A stretch of 24,803 nt of DNA from assembly GCA_031372705.1 (NCBI GenBank), contig JANMLV010000065.1, positions 1 through 24,803 of the forward strand, written 5' to 3'. Below are positions 7,526 to 15,875 of this stretch, in pieces (position 1 is the first letter of the stretch; every line of letters starts with the position of its first letter). The notes below the pieces were generated by a model. The model saw only the letters and a list, made by a program, of their open reading frames with translations. It made no database searches and was not told the DNA's origin. The position numbers and the translations under genes are program-made. This stretch comes from UBA7236 sp031372705 (GTDB lineage Bacteria; Bacteroidota; Bacteroidia; Chitinophagales; BACL12).

Positions 7526-8617
7526 GTGGCTTATTTAAAAAAGATTGAGAAAACCCCCACCATAATTTTAGCAGCCGGATTTGCGGTTGTGTTGATGATG
7601 AGCGCATGTGGCACTTTTACATCGGCAGTACAAAATGAAAACACACCATATATTATTAATACAGAAGCGGAGTTTATTGAGGATTTTTATACTCAAGATG
7701 TTGCAGCTGATGCAAAACCCCGTTTGGAGAGCGATTATAAACCGGAAGCCGAGCTTCGCGGGCAAGATCATGTAATTGCACATGAGCAGATAGCAATGAG
7801 CGAACAGCTTGCACTGCTTGGCGAGAATATTCGCTTAAGTGAACAAGCTGACCATCAACATATAGGTGGTCTCGATTTTGAATCACCTGAAGAAGCTGAA
7901 GAATATGAATCGTATAACGATTTGTTTTTAGCTAATGAATTAAATGCAGGAGAAGTATTTGATCCGGCAAAAATGACAGATAGTATTCAAGTGTTTTTAA
8001 CGAGCCCTTGGAACAACTGTTATACATTTCCATTAGGAAAAAGCAAAGTAAATTCTGATTTCGGTTGGAGAAAAAGTAGATTCCATTCAGGTATAGATTT
8101 AGATTTAGAAATTGGTGATGATATTTTTGCCTCGTTTGATGGTATCGTAAAAAAATCGGATTATGTTTCAGGTTATGGTAACCTGGTGGTAATAAAACAC
8201 TATAATGGGTTGGAAACATATTACGCTCACTTATCAAAAATATTGGTAATGGAAGGTGATACTGTTGATTCAGGTGAGAAAATAGCATTAGGTGGAAATA
8301 CAGGCAGAAGTACCGGCCCGCATTTACACTATGAAATTCGTTACCGTGGTGCTGCAATTAATCCAAAATATTTAATTGATTTTAAAGGGGAAGACGTAGT
8401 TTCAGATGTTTTTTATTTAACAAAAGATCATTTTAAGCCTAGCACTACAACTACTACAACATCTACTGCAGGTAAAAAATATTACACTGTAAAAAAAGGT
8501 GATACGCTTGGAAAAATAGCTTCGTGCAATCATACAACAGTTTCTAAACTTTGCAAATTGAATGGTATTTCAAGTAAAAAAGTATTGAAGCCGGGACAGC
8601 GATTAAGGGTGAAATAA
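7526..8617 (+). CDS. M23 peptidase lipoprotein with C-terminal LysM
   Basis: 363 aa, GTG start. Residues 1-27 are a lipoprotein signal peptide with a lipobox ending MSAC (C28 lipidated). An acidic linker (about 45-150, rich in Glu) follows. The M23 metallopeptidase domain (about 165-285) has the complete zinc site: H187-x3-D191 in FHSGIDLD, H235 in YYAHLS, and H266-x-H268 in GPHLHYE. After a Thr-rich linker (306-314), one LysM domain (about 317-363, YTVKKGDTLGKIA to LKPGQRLRVK) should bind peptidoglycan. The predicted role is cleavage of peptidoglycan cross-bridges at the outer-membrane face of the wall, or activation of amidases. Because the HxxxD and HxH residues are intact it is probably active, unlike degenerate EnvC/NlpD types. 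It starts 10 bases after the aldehyde dehydrogenase, so the two are probably cotranscribed, and it ends at a strong terminator. Confidence 0.92.
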   Translation: MAYLKKIEKTPTIILAAGFAVVLMMSACGTFTSAVQNENTPYIINTEAEFIEDFYTQDVAADAKPRLESDYKPEAELRGQDHVIAHEQIAMSEQLALLGENIRLSEQADHQHIGGLDFESPEEAEEYESYNDLFLANELNAGEVFDPAKMTDSIQVFLTSPWNNCYTFPLGKSKVNSDFGWRKSRFHSGIDLDLEIGDDIFASFDGIVKKSDYVSGYGNLVVIKHYNGLETYYAHLSKILVMEGDTVDSGEKIALGGNTGRSTGPHLHYEIRYRGAAINPKYLIDFKGEDVVSDVFYLTKDHFKPSTTTTTTSTAGKKYYTVKKGDTLGKIASCNHTTVSKLCKLNGISSKKVLKPGQRLRVK

Positions 8618-8633
8618 TTTTATTAATTATAAT

Positions 8634-8672
8634 AAAAAAAGCTCCTGCAATAATTTTTGCAGGAGCTTTTTT
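8634..8672. terminator. Bidirectional rho-independent terminator
   Basis: GCTCCTGCAA (8641-8650) pairs perfectly with TTGCAGGAGC (8657-8666) around a six-base loop. It is flanked by AAAAAAA (8634-8640) and TTTTTT (8667-8672), so it can end transcription from both sides. It lies between the convergent M23 and VWA genes. Confidence 0.95.
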
Positions 8673-8683
8673 GTTTAAAACTA

Positions 8684-9856
8684 TTAATGCTTAACAACAA
8701 ATTTTTCAGTGTCTACCGTATTATCACTGTTATTAATGATGCGCGCAATATAAACGCCGGTAATTAATTCATCGGTCAATAATCCAACATTATTATCGTT
8801 AAATTTTTTAGTAAACATTAATTTCCCACTGATGTCAAATACTTCGACAGTGTAATCTGCTGAAGTATTTGTTTTTAACAATGCGAAATTAGTTGCCGGA
8901 TTCGGAGCTATAGAAGTAATAATATCAGGTGATTCAATAATCGGAGTTTTTGCCTTTGAAATGCCTTTAATATTTCCACGTAAACCAATAATTATCGGAT
9001 AAAAATTCATGGTTACATTTTCACTTTTAGCCATTGCAATTACGTCTTCTAAAGAATGGTCGGCAAATGGTGGTTCGAGACTGGGTGCATCGCCGAGAAG
9101 TAGTATAACTCTTCTGCGTCCTGAGAGCCAATTCATTTCCGTTATTGTTTTTGCAATGCCATCGTTAACACTTTCGGGTCCATCGCCGCCTCCTACAACG
9201 GTTAGGGCATTAACTGTTTTTTTTGCGAGTGTAAATTCACCTGCGAGCGGCGTACTATTGTACCACGCTTCTTTGTCGGCATTTTTATCTCCATAAAAAG
9301 CAAATCCTATTCTTGTATTTTCGAATGCTGCAATTTGGTCGATAATTGCATTGATACTTTTTTTAATTTGTTCCAGGTCGTCGCTCATGCTGCCTGTTTT
9401 ATCTATTAAAAAAACTAAATCGGTTTCATCGGTCATGTAAGTTTTAATAATTTCGGTAATTGCTTTTACCACAAAAGTGGCATCTTCAATTGAGTATGCT
9501 TCTCCACCGGTTGCTTTAGCAAGTTCAGTATATAAACTAATGGTGAGGTTGTTATAGGCATCAGCCACATTATTGAGTAATGGCAAATCAGGATTTAATT
9601 TTAGTTGCCTTTGAATTTCCGCTTCAATTTCGCGGTCGAGCGTTTTACCGAGTTCAGTTTTGTTTTTTCGTTTGGCATTTAAAGTAACCGATTGAAATAC
9701 GGTAATGTCTTTTTCGGCACCAAAGAACGGGTCAATGGGAGTAGCCTTTTCAATTGTTGTAGATGGGGCGCCGGTGGTTACTGGTGAAGTGGTGTTGTCG
9801 CAATTGGTAAATAATAATACCGTACAAGTAAGAAGCATTAAGACGAAACTTTTCAT
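8684..9856 (-). CDS. VWA-domain lipoprotein with T9SS sorting domain
   Basis: 390 aa. The N-terminus looks like a lipoprotein signal (hydrophobic stretch, then LLFTNC, C19 as the lipidated Cys), followed by a Thr/Ser/Pro-rich linker. Residues 40-140 are mostly helical and unrecognised. A von Willebrand factor A domain spans about 143-295 with a near-canonical MIDAS: D152-x-T154-x-S156 (Thr where Ser is usual), D225 in GGGDGPESV and D256 in LLLGDAP. Such domains bind protein ligands through a divalent cation. Residues about 310-390 are a T9SS type A tail (IAPNP, GKLMFTK, GVYIARI). The pairing of a lipobox with a T9SS tail is unusual, because T9SS cargo normally carries a signal peptidase I site and is anchored through the tail. 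The gene is alone on its strand and converges on the M23 gene across a shared terminator. No partner can be named. Confidence 0.85.
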   Translation of the reverse strand: MKSFVLMLLTCTVLLFTNCDNTTSPVTTGAPSTTIEKATPIDPFFGAEKDITVFQSVTLNAKRKNKTELGKTLDREIEAEIQRQLKLNPDLPLLNNVADAYNNLTISLYTELAKATGGEAYSIEDATFVVKAITEIIKTYMTDETDLVFLIDKTGSMSDDLEQIKKSINAIIDQIAAFENTRIGFAFYGDKNADKEAWYNSTPLAGEFTLAKKTVNALTVVGGGDGPESVNDGIAKTITEMNWLSGRRRVILLLGDAPSLEPPFADHSLEDVIAMAKSENVTMNFYPIIIGLRGNIKGISKAKTPIIESPDIITSIAPNPATNFALLKTNTSADYTVEVFDISGKLMFTKKFNDNNVGLLTDELITGVYIARIINNSDNTVDTEKFVVKH

Positions 9857-9976
9857 ATAATTGGTTTTAGGTTAAAGTTCAAATGTCTTGCTCGGTGTTA
9901 GCGGGCTTCTAAGAAAATTAAAACGAAGCGGATTAAAAAAATAGTATATAATCAGCATGATTTCATTTTAAGCAGG

Positions 9977-9984
9977 TATATTTG
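9977..9984 (+). promoter_or_regulatory. Candidate -7 element for the aminomuconate deaminase-type gene
   Basis: TATATTTG, an exact match to the Bacteroidetes TAnnTTTG consensus, ending 4 bases before the ATG at 9989. If used, the transcript would be leaderless or nearly so. No clear -33 TTG lies 19-21 bases upstream, so an upstream promoter within 9857-9976 is possible. Confidence 0.4.
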
Positions 9985-9988
9985 AAAC

Positions 9989-10408
9989 ATGAGCGATAAT
10001 ATCATCAACACTAATAAAGCGCCGGAACCGGTGGGGCTTTATCCGCATGCTCGTAAGGTGGGCAACTTGCTTTTTTTATCGGGAATAGGTCCGCGTGAGG
10101 CGGGAACTAATAAGATTCCGGGAGTGGAAATCGACAAAAACGGCAATTTTGCTGCATTTGATTTTGAAGCGCAGTGCAGGTCGGTATTTAATAATGTGCG
10201 CACCGTTTTGGAAGCATCGGGGGCTCGCTGGGAGGACTTAGTGGATGTGACAGTGTTTCTAACGGATATGCAACGTGATTTTTCTACTTATAATAAACTT
10301 TATGCCGAGTATTTTAAAGATGCTCAACCTTGCCGCACAACAGTTGGTATTACTAGCTTGCCAACTCCAATAGCTATTGAATTGAAGTGCATTGCGGTAA
10401 TTGGCTAA
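9989..10408 (+). CDS. RidA-family protein, probable 2-aminomuconate deaminase
   Basis: 139 aa, a complete RidA/YjgF-YER057c-UK114 fold. The conserved arginine R116 (PCRTTVGITSLP) and the C-terminal glutamate E131 (IAIELKCIAV) match the ligand-binding site of imine deaminases. The N-terminal SGIGPREAGTNKIPG and the length (about 140 aa against about 128 for generic RidA) resemble the 2-aminomuconate deaminase branch (AmnD/NbaF). That enzyme converts 2-aminomuconate to 4-oxalocrotonate and ammonia, the step right after the aldehyde dehydrogenase encoded at 6073. The two genes lie 2.5 kb apart on the same strand, separated by one + and one - gene, and by eye share a higher GC content than the secreted-protein genes. 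Ordinary RidA (2-aminoacrylate hydrolysis) is the alternative. Confidence 0.85.
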   Translation: MSDNIINTNKAPEPVGLYPHARKVGNLLFLSGIGPREAGTNKIPGVEIDKNGNFAAFDFEAQCRSVFNNVRTVLEASGARWEDLVDVTVFLTDMQRDFSTYNKLYAEYFKDAQPCRTTVGITSLPTPIAIELKCIAVIG

Positions 10409-10488
10409 GGCATATGATTTTAAAATTAAATTATACTTTGCGCTTGAACTATTGTTTGTAGTTTCCTGTTTTTGGATGTTAAAACAAT

Positions 10489-10496
10489 TACCTTTG
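10489..10496 (+). promoter_or_regulatory. -7 promoter element for uvrA
   Basis: TACCTTTG followed by CA, an exact TAnnTTTG match within the 145-base gap before uvrA, giving a leader of about 50 bases. A TTTG at 10471-10474 lies closer than the usual 19-base spacing, so the -33 element is uncertain. Confidence 0.55.
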
Positions 10497-10553
10497 CATG
10501 TTCAAATATTTTTTGACATGCGTCGAAATTAGCATTTGAAGGGATAGATTGCA

Positions 10554-13448
10554 GTGAAAAAAACAAACTCAACAGTTAAGCCGGTAGCATCAAACTTGCC
10601 TGAAATTAGCGAGCAGGAACTTACCTATTTGGAAGTACAGGGCGCCCGTGTACACAATCTGAAAAATATTAATGTTTCTATCCCAAGAAATAGTTTGGTA
10701 GTGATAACAGGTGTGAGTGGCAGCGGAAAAAGCTCATTAGCATTTGATACTATTTATGCTGAAGGTCAACGCAGGTATATGGAAAGCTTTTCGGCTTATG
10801 CGCGACAGTTTTTTGGTGCAATTGAACGTCCGGATGTAGATAATATTTCGGGTTTGAGTCCTGTTATTTCGATTGAACAAAAAACTACAAATAAAAATCC
10901 GCGTTCCACCGTCGGCACTATTACTGAAATTTATGATTTTATGCGTTTGCTTTATGCACGCGCATCAGATGCATATAGTTTTGCTACAGGTGATAAAATG
11001 GTACGATTTACTGAAGAGCAAATTATTCAGAGCATCGTAAATAAATTTAACGGTAAACGAATTGTGTTACTTGCGCCAATAGTTAGAGGCCGCAAAGGAC
11101 ATTACCGCGAATTATTCGAGCAAATCAGGAAGCAAGGTTACCTTAAAGTTAGGGTTGATGGGGAGATAAAAGACCTTGTTCCTAAAATGCAGGTTGACCG
11201 GTATAAAATGCATGATATAGAGATTGTGATCGACCGTTTTAAAGTTGATGATGAAGATATTGTGCGCATAAAACAAAGTGTAGCACAAGCATTAAAATCG
11301 GGCAAGCAATTTATTATGGTAATGGATGCCGATAAAGGAACGGTATTTAATTATTCGAAAAAATTAATGTGCTTGGTTTCCGGAATCAGTTACGAAGAGC
11401 CGAGTCCGAATACATTTTCATTTAACTCGCCTTATGGTGCTTGTCCTAAATGCAAAGGTTTAGGTGTTGTATATGAAGTGAATTTAGAAACATTAATGCC
11501 CGACAAAACCAAAACAATTAATAATGGTGGCATTGTTGCGCTGGGTGAATTTAAGGAAAATATTTTATTTAAGCAGATTAAGTCAATTGCTACAAAATAT
11601 AAATTTAATTTATCTACACCAATTAAAGATGTTCCTAAAAAAGGATTAAATGCAATTTTATTTGGCAACGAAGGTGATGCGGAATTGCCTGATGATGACA
11701 CTGTTTTTTTAGGTGAAACAGACAGATGGTATACTTTGGAATTTGGTGGTTTAACGAAATTGATTAAGCGTTGTTTTTCCAATTCTATTTCAGAAAACAT
11801 GCGTAGGTGGGCTGAGGATTTTATGGAAAAAACCACTTGTGATGAATGCAATGGAACGCGATTAAAAAAAGAGGCTTTATATTTTAAGGTTGATGAGAAA
11901 AATATTTCTGAACTGGCGCAAATGGATATTAAAGATTTGCACGCTTGGTTTAGCGATGTAGATGTGAGAATGAGCGACAAGCAAAATATTATTGCCAAGG
12001 ATATATTGAAAGAAATTCGTGCGCGTATCGGGTTTATTATGAACGTTGGATTAGAGTATCTTTCATTAGACAGGCCAACCAGAACATTAAGTGGTGGCGA
12101 GTCGCAGCGTATTCGCTTGGCTACGCAAATTGGTTCACAATTGGTTGGCATTACTTATATTTTAGACGAGCCTTCCATTGGATTGCATCAGCGAGATAAT
12201 AATAGATTGATTACTGCATTAAAAGAATTGCGCGACAGTGGTAACACTGTTATTGTGGTAGAGCATGATAAAGACATGATGATGCATGCCGATTATGTTA
12301 TTGATTTGGGTCCCGGTGCCGGTATTCATGGAGGTAAAGTAGTTGGAGAAGGAACACCTGCTCAGTTTATTGCGGCGCATACTTTAACGGCTGATTATTT
12401 AAACGAGCGCAAACAAATTACCTATGCTTCAACCCGCAGAAAGGGCAATGGAAAAGAAATTGTTTTGCATGGCGCAACCGGGCATAATTTAAAAAACTTA
12501 ACGGTTAAGTTTCCTTTGGGTGTATTAATATGTGTAACAGGTGTGAGCGGAAGCGGAAAATCGAGTTTGATAAATGGAACATTGTTTCCAATTATGCAGC
12601 AATATTATTACAGTTCCTTAAAAAAGCCGCTGCCATATACTAAGATAGAAGGATTAAAAAATATTGATAAGGTAATTGAAATTGATCAATCGCCAATTGG
12701 CAGAACACCTCGTTCAAATCCGGTTACTTATATTGATGTTTTTTCTGAAATTCGCAACTTGTTTGCTTTGGTTCCTGAAGCAAAAATAAGAGGATATAAA
12801 GCAGGTCGTTTTTCATTTAATGTGAAGGGAGGAAGATGCGATGTTTGCGAAGGCGGAGGTATGAAGGTAATTGAAATGAATTTTTTACCGGATGTGTATG
12901 TGGAGTGTGAAAAGTGCAGAGGAAAAAGATATAACAGGGAAACACTGGAGATTTATTTTAAGGGTAAGAATATTGCGGATGTATTAGATTTAACGGTTGA
13001 CCATGCAGTTGATTTCTTTGAAAATAATCCGCGCATATTTAAAAAGATTAAAACGCTTCAGGAAGTTGGATTAGGTTATATTAAACTCGGTCAGTCGTCA
13101 ATTACACTTAGCGGGGGAGAAGCACAACGGGTAAAGCTTGCAGAAGAGTTGTCGAGAAAAGATACAGGCAATACTTTTTACATTCTTGACGAGCCGACAA
13201 CCGGTTTGCATTTTGAAGATATTCGCGTATTGATGAATGTAATTAATGACTTAGTTGATAAAGGCAATACTGTTTTAATTATTGAGCATAATCTTGATGT
13301 AATAAAACTTGCCGACCATATTATTGACTTAGGCCCTGAGGGTGGTGCTGCAGGCGGCAATATTTTAATAGAAAACACGCCGGAAAAAGTGGCAACACTT
13401 TCGAAAAGCCATACCGGAACATATCTCAAGATAGAAATGAAATTATGA
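10554..13448 (+). CDS. uvrA: UvrABC excinuclease subunit A
   Basis: 964 aa, normal length. UvrA dimers scan DNA for bulky lesions and load UvrB in nucleotide excision repair. Two ABC ATPase units are complete: Walker A at about 53-61 (GVSGSGKSS) and 663-671, signature LSGGESQ at 512-518 and LSGGEAQ at 852-858, and Walker B ILDEP with D538-E539 and D879-E880. The second zinc module is intact (C762, C765, C785, C788, spacing CX2C-X19-CX2C). The first is degenerate: C273 and S276 (CLVS) face C297 and C300 (CPKC), so one of four zinc ligands is missing, as I recall for other Bacteroidetes UvrA proteins. The start is GTG at 10554; the N-terminal extension of about 20 residues before YLEVQGARVHNLKNI is Ser/Thr-rich and of no clear function. 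The gene ends within the 3' end of the opposing wzc-like gene. Confidence 0.98.
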   Translation: MKKTNSTVKPVASNLPEISEQELTYLEVQGARVHNLKNINVSIPRNSLVVITGVSGSGKSSLAFDTIYAEGQRRYMESFSAYARQFFGAIERPDVDNISGLSPVISIEQKTTNKNPRSTVGTITEIYDFMRLLYARASDAYSFATGDKMVRFTEEQIIQSIVNKFNGKRIVLLAPIVRGRKGHYRELFEQIRKQGYLKVRVDGEIKDLVPKMQVDRYKMHDIEIVIDRFKVDDEDIVRIKQSVAQALKSGKQFIMVMDADKGTVFNYSKKLMCLVSGISYEEPSPNTFSFNSPYGACPKCKGLGVVYEVNLETLMPDKTKTINNGGIVALGEFKENILFKQIKSIATKYKFNLSTPIKDVPKKGLNAILFGNEGDAELPDDDTVFLGETDRWYTLEFGGLTKLIKRCFSNSISENMRRWAEDFMEKTTCDECNGTRLKKEALYFKVDEKNISELAQMDIKDLHAWFSDVDVRMSDKQNIIAKDILKEIRARIGFIMNVGLEYLSLDRPTRTLSGGESQRIRLATQIGSQLVGITYILDEPSIGLHQRDNNRLITALKELRDSGNTVIVVEHDKDMMMHADYVIDLGPGAGIHGGKVVGEGTPAQFIAAHTLTADYLNERKQITYASTRRKGNGKEIVLHGATGHNLKNLTVKFPLGVLICVTGVSGSGKSSLINGTLFPIMQQYYYSSLKKPLPYTKIEGLKNIDKVIEIDQSPIGRTPRSNPVTYIDVFSEIRNLFALVPEAKIRGYKAGRFSFNVKGGRCDVCEGGGMKVIEMNFLPDVYVECEKCRGKRYNRETLEIYFKGKNIADVLDLTVDHAVDFFENNPRIFKKIKTLQEVGLGYIKLGQSSITLSGGEAQRVKLAEELSRKDTGNTFYILDEPTTGLHFEDIRVLMNVINDLVDKGNTVLIIEHNLDVIKLADHIIDLGPEGGAAGGNILIENTPEKVATLSKSHTGTYLKIEMKL

Positions 13449-15866
13449 TTTCGACTTTCGGTTTTTTGTTAAGAAACGCTTGAAGAAAGATTTAGGTTTT
13501 AATACATCGGAATAATATTCATCGTATCCGGCATCACCATAACCATATCCGTATCCATAACCGTATCCGTAGCCATATTCTGTTCCACTGGCATTTGCAT
13601 CGTTTACAATTATGCCAATATTAGTCAATTTATTTTCATTGTATAAACGATTTACGTTGCCGATATAATTGCGCTTTGAATAATTTACGCGAATTAAATA
13701 AATAGCTAAATCGGCTTTCGACATAATTGGAATTGAATCGGAAACGATACCTACAGGAGGGCTATCAATAATTACATAATCGTAAATTTCGAGTAAGTGA
13801 TTAATCATTTCATCTGAGGCAGGAGAAATAAGTAATTCAGCAGGATTTGGGGGAACAGGTCCTGCAATTAAAATATCGCAGCCGGGTTGGTCGGTATGTT
13901 GAATACAATCTTCAACCTTATCCATATTAATTAATATCGTACTAACGCCTTTGTTATTTTTTAAATTAAATGCTTTGTGAATTTTAGGTTTGCGCAAATC
14001 AAAATCTACTAAAATTACTTTTTTGCCTGCTGAGCTAATTACCGTTGACAAATTGAGTGCGGTAAATGTTTTTCCTTCGCCACTAACAGTTGATGTGATT
14101 ACAATGAGTTGACTTTTCTTATTGTTTTTCAGGAAATAATGCATACTGCTTCTTATGGAGCGGAATGCTTCAGCAATATGTGATTTAGGGCTAATGTTAA
14201 CCACAACACCCGGTATTTCTGACTTTGAGTTATTATTATACAGCGGCAATACTCCTAAAAGCGGAACATTAGTTGCTTTTTCAACATCAGGCACGCCAAT
14301 AATGGTGCTATGTAACAAGAATCGTAAATAGGTGTGTGCAAATGCAATTCCGATAAAAGCCAAAAGGCATAGCCCCCAAATTTTAGCTTTAACCGGTGCT
14401 ACCAATGAACCAATTTCGCCTGAGTCGATGATGATATAATCGCTACTCATTCCGGCCAGTGTAATTTCGTATTCAGATTGCTTTTCTAATAATAATAAAT
14501 AGTATTTTTCCTTTAAATTGTTCAGCCTGGTAAGGCGTGCAAATTCTGATTGTTTTTCGGGAAGTTTTAAAAATTCAGCTTCATATTTGGCTTGTTCTTC
14601 ATCGAGATATTTTTTTCTAACGCCAATCTTGTTCTCGGCATTTACAATTGCATCCTTAAAATTAAGTTTTACTTTTTCTATTTGCTTATTGATTGATGCC
14701 ATTCTAGGGTCTGATGCCGGAACGCTGATGCCAAGTGTTTCTTTTTCTTTATTTAAGGCAAGTAATGAGTTTAAATAAGGAGAAAAGTCGTTGTATTTTA
14801 AGTCGCCAAAGTAATTTGCCAGTGCATCTATATCATTAAATTTGCTATTAGTGAAGTCTTTCAACCAAGTTAAATTTTTCTCTTCAAGCATAACTTCGAA
14901 CTTGGCTTGATCTATTTCATTTAGTCGCTGTACAATGTTAGTTTCAGCGAGCTCCGGACTAACAATGAGGTTATCGCGTTTAAAGTTTTTAAGTAATGTT
15001 TCCTGGTTGTAGAGTTCTTTTTCCAGTGAGTCAATTTGTTCTTGAATAAAAGTAATAACCATTCCTGCGCTGCCAGCTTTGCGGGTAAGGCTCATGGTCA
15101 CTATTTCTTCTGCAATTTTATTAACAACATCGCGTGTTTTGAAACTATTACTGGCTCTGTAGTTAATAATTATTTTTCCACCATAGAGATTGTCAACATC
15201 TAAATCTACTTGTTTTTCTATTTTTTCAGCTTCAACTTTTGTATCATTAATAATAAAAAAATAGTTAAAATAAAAATTTTTCTCCTTAGCTAGATTTAAC
15301 GATGCTGTAATATTGAATGCCGGAGTGGAATAGGATTTATTAAAATTTGAAACGAAGTCGAGGGTTTCGTTTTCATAAACATAGGTAATTTTATATTGCT
15401 GCTTATCTATTATTTTAAAATCAATTTTTTGTCCAATAATTGAAGAATCTAAAACAGTAATTGCCACACTAAATGGCGCGTCATTATAAATTTCTCCTTC
15501 TTTAACGCGTTCTCTTAAATAATAGCTGGTTTGTAACGGGAGCTTTTGCAGCGCTTTTATTTTATATCCTTTTGAATTGAGGATGGTCATTTCTTCGTTT
15601 AGTCGGTCAACTAAAGTATTTGAAACTAAAATGCCTAAATCTATTGAATTGTCTTTTGACCTATCTTTAAATTGGATATCGGCTTGTGATTCATAAAGAG
15701 GGGTAGAGTATCTGCTTATTAAGTAAGCTGATAAAATGGCAATAATTAAATAAATTAATATCCACCATCTGGTTAACCAACCAATTGTTAGAAATAGCTT
15801 CCAGTTAAAAGCTTGGGTTTCATTCAAATCACTGCCATTTATATTCTCAAATCCTTTGTTCACCAT
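13443..15866 (-). CDS. wzc: Wzc-like polysaccharide co-polymerase / BY-type tyrosine kinase
   Basis: 807 aa. N-terminal Wzz-like chain-length domain: a membrane helix at about 33-51, a periplasmic part rich in coiled coil (about 275-470), and a second membrane helix at about 496-512 preceded by a Pro motif (VAPVKAKIWG). The cytoplasmic kinase domain (about 555-760) has the bacterial tyrosine kinase set: oligomerisation motif E566-x2-R569-x2-R572, Walker A VSGEGKT (594-600), Walker A' ILVDFDLRKP (D621, D623), GPVPPNPAELL, and Walker B VIIDSPP (D701). The tail (764-785) is a tyrosine cluster with seven Tyr-Gly repeats followed by three more Tyr, the expected autophosphorylation site. Phosphorylation cycles of this tail control capsule/EPS chain length. 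It is cotranscribed with the OPX gene (9-base gap), so the pair builds the trans-envelope export machine. Its stop overlaps the uvrA end. Confidence 0.96.
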   Translation of the reverse strand: MVNKGFENINGSDLNETQAFNWKLFLTIGWLTRWWILIYLIIAILSAYLISRYSTPLYESQADIQFKDRSKDNSIDLGILVSNTLVDRLNEEMTILNSKGYKIKALQKLPLQTSYYLRERVKEGEIYNDAPFSVAITVLDSSIIGQKIDFKIIDKQQYKITYVYENETLDFVSNFNKSYSTPAFNITASLNLAKEKNFYFNYFFIINDTKVEAEKIEKQVDLDVDNLYGGKIIINYRASNSFKTRDVVNKIAEEIVTMSLTRKAGSAGMVITFIQEQIDSLEKELYNQETLLKNFKRDNLIVSPELAETNIVQRLNEIDQAKFEVMLEEKNLTWLKDFTNSKFNDIDALANYFGDLKYNDFSPYLNSLLALNKEKETLGISVPASDPRMASINKQIEKVKLNFKDAIVNAENKIGVRKKYLDEEQAKYEAEFLKLPEKQSEFARLTRLNNLKEKYYLLLLEKQSEYEITLAGMSSDYIIIDSGEIGSLVAPVKAKIWGLCLLAFIGIAFAHTYLRFLLHSTIIGVPDVEKATNVPLLGVLPLYNNNSKSEIPGVVVNISPKSHIAEAFRSIRSSMHYFLKNNKKSQLIVITSTVSGEGKTFTALNLSTVISSAGKKVILVDFDLRKPKIHKAFNLKNNKGVSTILINMDKVEDCIQHTDQPGCDILIAGPVPPNPAELLISPASDEMINHLLEIYDYVIIDSPPVGIVSDSIPIMSKADLAIYLIRVNYSKRNYIGNVNRLYNENKLTNIGIIVNDANASGTEYGYGYGYGYGYGYGDAGYDEYYSDVLKPKSFFKRFLTKNRKSKS
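13536..13577 (-). repeat. Seven-unit hexanucleotide tract encoding Tyr-Gly repeats
   Basis: Seven consecutive TAY-GGN units encode the Tyr-Gly part of the Wzc-like tail. Third codon bases vary between units, so the tract is conserved at the protein level rather than being a perfect DNA repeat. Confidence 0.9.
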
Positions 15867-15875
15867 TGTGCAGTA

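Noticed and set aside
7932..8357. 141-codon open frame antisense to the M23 gene
   Set aside because: Low-complexity, His/Tyr/Leu-rich product opposite conserved M23 motifs; a shadow frame.
11432..12151. 239-codon open frame antisense to uvrA
   Set aside because: It lies wholly within a confident uvrA frame, shows no recognisable domain, and is a shadow of its codon pattern.
13536..13577. Periodic tract considered as a CRISPR-like or satellite array
   Set aside because: Six-base period without spacers, in frame inside a coding sequence, and explained by the Tyr-Gly tail of the kinase.
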